Source: Hyphochytrium catenoides (Eukaryota > Sar > Hyphochytriomycetes > Hyphochytriales > Hyphochytriaceae). Taken from it: DNA of 11,365 nucleotides. Below the pieces are notes generated by a model. It searched no databases. It had not been told where the DNA came from and saw only the letters and a program-made list of their open reading frames with translations. A program made the translations under genes and the position numbers. Location: contig FLMG01004460.1 of the NCBI GenBank assembly GCA_900088475.1, positions 1,104-12,468 on the forward strand, given 5' to 3'. Positions within the stretch are counted from its first letter, which is position 1, and each line of letters opens with the position of its first letter. Shown here piece after piece: positions 7,742 to 11,365 of the stretch.

Positions 7742-7945
7742 CTAGAGACTGCCGCAGGGAAGACTGGAAGACGAGCAAGGCCCATTTTTGGCCACCACAA
7801 CTCGCATATTTTTGCCCAGGGTGAGCTCTAAGCCGACTTGGGAGCTGCGCTCTTGAGGTATATTAAGAGCCTTAGCGACATCGTCTACCGAGCCAGTAAA
7901 AATGCCATCTGTTCCTTTCCATCTTACCGTCGCTTCCAGCGGCGG
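7742..7945 (-). pseudogene. RT palm end with degenerate YxDD box
   Basis: This frame reads L-E-A-T-V-R-W-K-G-T-D-G-I-F-T-G-S, then V-D-D-V-A-K-A-L and V-G-L-E-L-T-L-G-K-N, ending at TAG 7742-7744. In intact relatives the residues after W are Y-L-D-D; here they are K-G-T-D (7907-7918), so the first catalytic Asp is lost. Upstream of about 7950 the similarity fades, and I place the truncation point there. Confidence 0.65.
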
Positions 7946-7959
7946 TTCCTTGTTCCTCC

Positions 7960-8413
7960 GCCTTTTCCTTGCTACAAGCTAAGGAAATGGAGGAGAAATA
8001 ATGAGACAGACAGGGGGAGACCAACGCTTCGACACTTACTTTCCCAGATTTTTTACTAGTTCTACCCTTGAAGTCCGGTGCGGGGAGCGAGAGAAGGAAT
8101 AAAGATGCTTATTCTCCTCTTTCTTTTCTCTTTCCCTCCTTCTCCTCTTTCCTGTTCTCTCTATCTAAGCTCGCTTCTCTCTTATCCGCCCTTCTGGACA
8201 GATGACTAATCTATTCTTCTAAGGTTCAGCAAGAGAAGAAAAAAAGAAAATAGAAAGCAGCTCTTCAACACCATCTTGATTCCTCTTTTCTGGCTTTGTG
8301 ACAAGTGGAAGGAGCCCTAGGCTGTGGCTGCGCCATGGATCGATTAGCGGGCACGTGACCCAGGCTCTCTACGTGAGGAGATGACAAGAAGCACAGAGAG
8401 CTCTTCTGCAGAG
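7960..8413. other. Intergenic region with a pyrimidine-rich patch
   Basis: C/T-rich at about 8108-8200 and A/G-rich at about 8230-8260. The minus strand here shows no earlier RT motifs, which supports truncation of the element near 7950. No gene seen. Confidence 0.35.
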
Positions 8414-8441
8414 TTTATAGATCGAGGTTCAAGTCTATAAA
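8414..8441. repeat. Inverted repeat, 8-bp arms
   Basis: TTTATAGA (8414-8421) and TCTATAAA (8434-8441) are perfect complements around a 12-base loop that contains GGTTCAAG. The loop resembles a Pol III B box, but no T-arm or cloverleaf can be drawn, so it is not called a tRNA. Confidence 0.5.
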
Positions 8442-8795
8442 GTAGTACCGAAGAGCGACAAGCGCGGAAGAAGGGTGTCCAACGGCTTATGTGGCAGTGT
8501 TGCTTTTCTGTGATGTGATGCAAATAGTTGACTACTGCCGTTAGCGCAATAGGAAGAAGCTCCTCTCCACTCCTCTCCCTTCTATCTGACACCACTGACG
8601 AACAATCCTAATAGTCACCATTTAACCCCTGTCCTTTTCTTTTTCCTAGAGTGTCGATGACCTATCTTTCCCTTTCCACTGTTCTTCTCGAGCGGGTTTT
8701 AAACGCGCAAGGAGTCGTCATTGACCTGCCCTTCCATGTGCAGACACTGACCATTCCGTCAGATTATTACATACCTCGGATACAAAGACCACTTC
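8442..8795. other. Intergenic region, nothing recognised
   Basis: The only frame of note (8344-8595 minus) starts at GTG, is broken-looking and overlaps the inverted repeat. No family similarity is visible. Confidence 0.3.
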
Positions 8796-8805
8796 AACTT
8801 TGAGC

Positions 8806-8819
8806 CAGTGACCAGTGAC
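8806..8819. repeat. Short tandem CCAGTGA x2
   Basis: Two adjacent copies of CCAGTGA lie just before the hairpin cluster at 8840-8972. Too short to interpret alone. Confidence 0.4.
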
Positions 8820-8839
8820 CTCCACCTTCCAGCTGGTCG

Positions 8840-8873
8840 TCCTCTGGACTAAAGTTGGTGCTTAGCCAGAGGA
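8840..8873. other. Strong hairpin, 12-bp stem with one bulged A
   Basis: TCCTCTGG-A-CTAA pairs with TTAG-CCAGAGGA, leaving a 9-base loop (8853-8861) and a single bulged A at 8848. It is the longest stem I found in the window. It could be an RNA element, a cruciform-forming site or a mobile-element end. Confidence 0.55.
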
Positions 8874-8879
8874 TCCAAA

Positions 8880-8972
8880 CCCATTGGCGGGTGCATGGGG
8901 CGCAGCCCCCAAGATCGAGAGGCAGCCTCAACCTTAGCTAGGCGCCACACTCGGAGTCAGCGAGTGGCTGAC
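8880..8972. other. Cluster of short hairpins, two of them mutually exclusive
   Basis: CCCAT/ATGGG (8880-8899) and GGGGC-gca-GCCCC (8897-8909) overlap. Further on, CACTCG (8948-8953) pairs with CGAGTG (8961-8966), while GTCAGC (8956-8961) pairs with GCTGAC (8967-8972). The last two cannot form together. The density suggests a structured transcript, but no known RNA family is recognised. Confidence 0.35.
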
Positions 8973-8989
8973 GGGCCGGAGACTTTTCC

Positions 8990-9615
8990 GCATTTACTCT
9001 TCGCATGTTCACGGACGGCCATTGATAATGTCCTAGTCCTACGTTCTGTTCTCCTGTCTGAGGTCTAGGGTTCCTAACCCCACATTAAAGGTTGGCATGA
9101 TGTAGCCTCTTGTCTGCCTCTCCTTTCCTTTTGCCCTGTCCTGGTCTTCTAATAACCTCTTTCTGGTGCCCTCTCTTGTCTAATTGGCTAGGACAAGGCT
9201 ACCCTCCCCTACTTTTCAGACAGGCTCTCTGTCATTACTAAGCCTAATGTATCCTTTCCTTGTTTCCTGGTAGCTATGATTACCGTTTAGGTACTTGAAT
9301 AACCTCTATTTGTCTCCGCTTCTCTTGCTCCTGCTTTATCTGGCCCCTCCCCTCCATCACTCTTCCTCTTCCTCCTTCTCCTTTTTTCCTCTCTCTCCAT
9401 AGATATGTCTTAATATATGTAAGTCTGCGTCTACTTTCTGTTACCAATGGTCATTCTCCCAGTTCGTGCTTCAAGTACTTCCTAATCTTCCTTTTCTTCC
9501 TTCAACCGGTCCCTCATTCTAGATCTGTCCTTCGGCTTGCTAGACAATCTATCTATCCTCTTCTTATATTTTTTACCGGAAAGTCTTTAGTTTAAATACC
9601 TCTCCTTCCTCTGCG
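8990..9615. other. Pyrimidine-rich intergenic region
   Basis: C/T-biased, especially 9115-9180 and 9335-9400. It carries CCCCTACTTTTC at 9206-9217, the motif shared with the tracts near 2.5 and 4.7 kb. GGGTT-cct-AACCC near 9069 is a small inverted repeat. No gene. Confidence 0.4.
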
Positions 9616-9642
9616 TTTAGGGTTGTAGGGTTAGGGTTAGGG
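9616..9642 (+). repeat. Interstitial telomere-like repeat TTTAGGG TTGTAGGG (TTAGGG)2
   Basis: Four G-rich units in a row, the last two perfect TTAGGG and the first two length variants. It has the same orientation as the run at 2306. A degenerate internal telomeric tract is the simplest reading. Confidence 0.7.
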
Positions 9643-9989
9643 CTATAGATAGGAGCAGCAAAAGACGAGGAGATGAGAGAGAGAGAGCTAGGAGAGATGA
9701 GTAGGAGCAGTAGGGATTTACGAACCAGTAGGCAGTGAGATTTGGTAAGCAGTTAGCTCTATCTTTGTAACGCTAATCACACTACAGTACTTCCTACTAG
9801 AAGACGGCTTGCTAGACGTCCTGTTTCTGAGGCTGCCAGGAGGCTTCTCTGACTGTTGTGCTTCCAGCTCAGCTGATTTGTTATTGGTATCTGTCGGCCG
9901 ATATCTGGAGCTTATTGCGGCTTCAGACATCAGTCTGCAAATTCGATCCGGGGCACCGTCTTGATAAAGCCCGGGACTGTCTCAATGAG
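9643..9989. other. Spacer with a purine-rich patch
   Basis: GA-rich at about 9655-9715, then unbiased. It includes the weak minus-strand frame at 9718-9930. Confidence 0.35.
9718..9930 (-). other. Unrecognised 70-codon open frame with ATG, doubtful
   Basis: Starts with a true ATG at 9930 and gives a hydrophilic Ser/Lys/Thr/Glu-rich product without low complexity, unlike most chance frames in this window. The start context has C at -3. A TTTGCAG sequence just upstream could be a splice acceptor, so this might instead be an internal exon. No family recognised. Confidence 0.15.
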
Positions 9990-11245
9990 AACAAGAGGAA
10001 AGGGTATGGAAGAGCAGTTGCCAACAGCGTCAAAATGAGATATAGACAAACAAGAGCAGAGGAAGAAGAGATAAAGAAGAACAACAGGGGTTTGTATAGA
10101 GGAGAAGTTGGAGGAAAGCGTACAAAAGAGCAGAAGCGGGGACATAGGAGTCAGGGGCAGAAGGGGTGAAATGGAGGAGTTTGTTTGATAAGCATGACGA
10201 CAGGAGAAATATGTCAAGCGGACGGGAACTGACCAAAGGAACAAATTAGTGGTTAGGAAAGAGAGTTGCAGAGCACATACTAACTGCAAGAAAGAGAGAT
10301 CAAGACGAACATCAAGGGATAGAAGAAAGGGCACCAGAAAGGATGGTGCACCAGACGTGCAGAGTGAAACAGGCCCGGGAAGTGACGTGAAGGATAACAA
10401 GATGAGATATCGGAGAAAGGGTGAGAAGGACTTAGGTAGTTAGGAGCAAAGGATTCAAGCGTATGGAAATGACAAAATGAGCACTTTAAGCTGAGGAAAA
10501 TTAATAGAAGAGCAGTTTCTAATGGGAGAAACAGAGATAGAGGCGAAGAGCAAGGGAGAGGGAGCATCAGAGAAGGGGTGGCGGTACAGAGGAGGAAGTC
10601 GTGAGAATAAGCAGAGTAAAGCAGGAACGGGGAAGTAGGAGTAACGGACGAAATGATAATAATAGAAGAAGAAATGAGAAGCAAAGAGGACAGGAGACAA
10701 CGAGTTAAGCGTACGGAAAAAACAGAAGAGGAGCTTTTCAGAAGTAAGGAGAGTTCATCGGGAAGCAGTTGCTTACAGTAACAGACAACCGATGAAGACA
10801 AACAGCAAAGGAGGCAAAGAGCACCAAGAAGATTTGTACCGAGGATATAGGTCGGGGGATAGGTAAGTGACGGCGAAGAGGGAGAAATATTCGAGTAGAG
10901 GTATTAAGTATGTAAGGGCGATACTAGGGGTACATTTTAGAGTGGAAAGAGACTTGCTAACCAGGATAGAGAGATAAAGAGAAAGAGCAATGAAGAGAAA
11001 GAGCATCAGAAAGGAATTATACAGAGGACGGATTCGCGGGATTAAGGAGCAAAAGGACCAGGCGGACAAGAATATGATAGGGGAGCATGAGGGTTATCAC
11101 ACAAATGATGGCAGCAGATTATGGCCACGCTTAATGGCCGCAGTTGTAGCATCGGATATGGCCGCGGGTAGATGAAAGGGTGGCGGATTAGGAAAGGACA
11201 GGGGGATAGGGAAACCGCAGTGGGATATGGAAAGAGTAGCTCGTT
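9990..11245. repeat. A/G-rich degenerate tandem array, period about 240-250 bp
   Basis: Two anchors recur in register. Anchor 1 (AGAGCAGTTGC-like) has its GTTGC/GTTTC at 10017, 10265, 10515 and 10768, spacings 248, 250 and 253. Anchor 2 (a CGGGG-centred motif followed by a TAGGAGT or GTGACG-like stretch) lies near 10137, 10376, 10628 and 10853, spacings 239, 252 and 225. Units are heavily diverged, so ends and copy number are uncertain; weaker matches continue to about 11.2 kb. The antisense translations of 98-173 residues are Leu/Ser/Pro-rich by-products. Confidence 0.5.
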
Positions 11246-11365
11246 CGGAAGGAAGTAGCGACGAGGAAAACGGTGGCAGCCCCTATATCTATGCAAGGAT
11301 CAACTTGGTGACCCATACGTTTGCTAAGATTGGCTGCAACCCCTGTGACCCCCTAGCAATCAAAC
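11246..11365. other. Right edge, no feature seen
   Basis: The purine bias ends near 11250 and ordinary mixed sequence begins. No open frame or structure can be supported in the remaining bases. Confidence 0.3.

Larger units (their letters stand above)
6393..7945 (-). pseudogene. 5'-truncated, frameshifted retroelement reverse transcriptase with CCHC and RLE-type C-terminus
   Basis: Reading right to left, segments in changing frames line up with one protein family. A palm remnant at about 7945-7742 has W-K-G-T-D-G-I-F where W-Y-L-D-D-G is expected, then SVDDVAKAL. ELLGVPIG and a following stretch run about 7755-7579. KINHLLRGCPP (about 7565) and FDLRLRDFLARSIGTA (about 7510-7460) come next, then WQQATLPIRLGNVGLASA (about 7445) with the post-palm helices to 7159. 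HSGAFLRAAPIPW follows (about 7080), then LGIPLV, a CCHC motif and a nuclease-like C-terminus. At least five frameshifts and several stops (7742, 7579, 7159, 6903) show that it is dead. Fingers and the rest of the palm are missing, as in the 5' truncation usual for target-primed elements. The family assignment (non-LTR-type RT with C-terminal endonuclease) comes from remembered motif order. Confidence 0.85.

Noticed and set aside
9930-10801. 156- and 173-codon minus-strand Leu/Ser-rich frames, membrane-protein-like
   Set aside because: They read the pyrimidine strand of the degenerate array. The first starts with TTG. Their apparent similarity to each other follows from the DNA repeat.
1-11365. 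CRISPR array, prophage, bacterial defence or operon
   Set aside because: No regularly spaced identical short repeats, no operon structure and no bacterial signals. The content is eukaryotic in character.

Overview
The window reads as eukaryotic nuclear DNA of low gene density. There are no bacterial-type operons or ribosome binding sites. Most of the sequence is purine- or pyrimidine-biased, and short runs of TTAGGG occur at two internal places. The one clear intact gene is intronless over about 1.5 kb and encodes a secreted, proline/threonine-linker protein with tandem beta-rich modules. A compact or alga-like eukaryote with few introns would fit (a red alga is one possibility), but nothing here fixes the taxon.

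Layout: (1) Positions 1-1492, minus strand: the 5' part of an open gene that runs off the left edge. It encodes a signal peptide, a Thr-Pro linker and two copies of a roughly 160-residue module. (2) About 1.5-6.0 kb: no gene that I can support. It holds a short TTAGGG run (2306), pyrimidine-rich tracts (about 2.5-3.3 and 4.37-4.79 kb), a switch to purine-rich sequence (about 4.8-5.1 kb), a 17-bp palindrome (4021) and a very recent tandem duplication of 243/242 bp (5576-6062). (3) About 6.05-7.95 kb, minus strand: a 5'-truncated, frameshifted retroelement reverse transcriptase. It keeps the end of the RT palm, the region after the palm, a CCHC zinc-binding motif and a restriction-like-endonuclease-type C-terminus. 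It is followed by a short 3' region, a stem-loop and a (CTT)n-like tail. (4) About 8.0-9.99 kb: non-coding, with several good inverted repeats (8414-8441, 8840-8873, 8948-8972) and a second TTAGGG run (9616). (5) About 9.99-11.25 kb: an A/G-rich block with signs of a degenerate tandem repeat of roughly 240-250 bp. The same motif recurs, often on the opposite strand, in the pyrimidine-rich tracts elsewhere.

There is no evidence that the genes work together. The secreted protein looks like a host gene beside a repeat-rich, retroelement-littered interval. Long Ser/Leu/Phe-rich or Lys/Arg/Glu-rich translations across the window are by-products of strand-biased composition and are not listed as genes.
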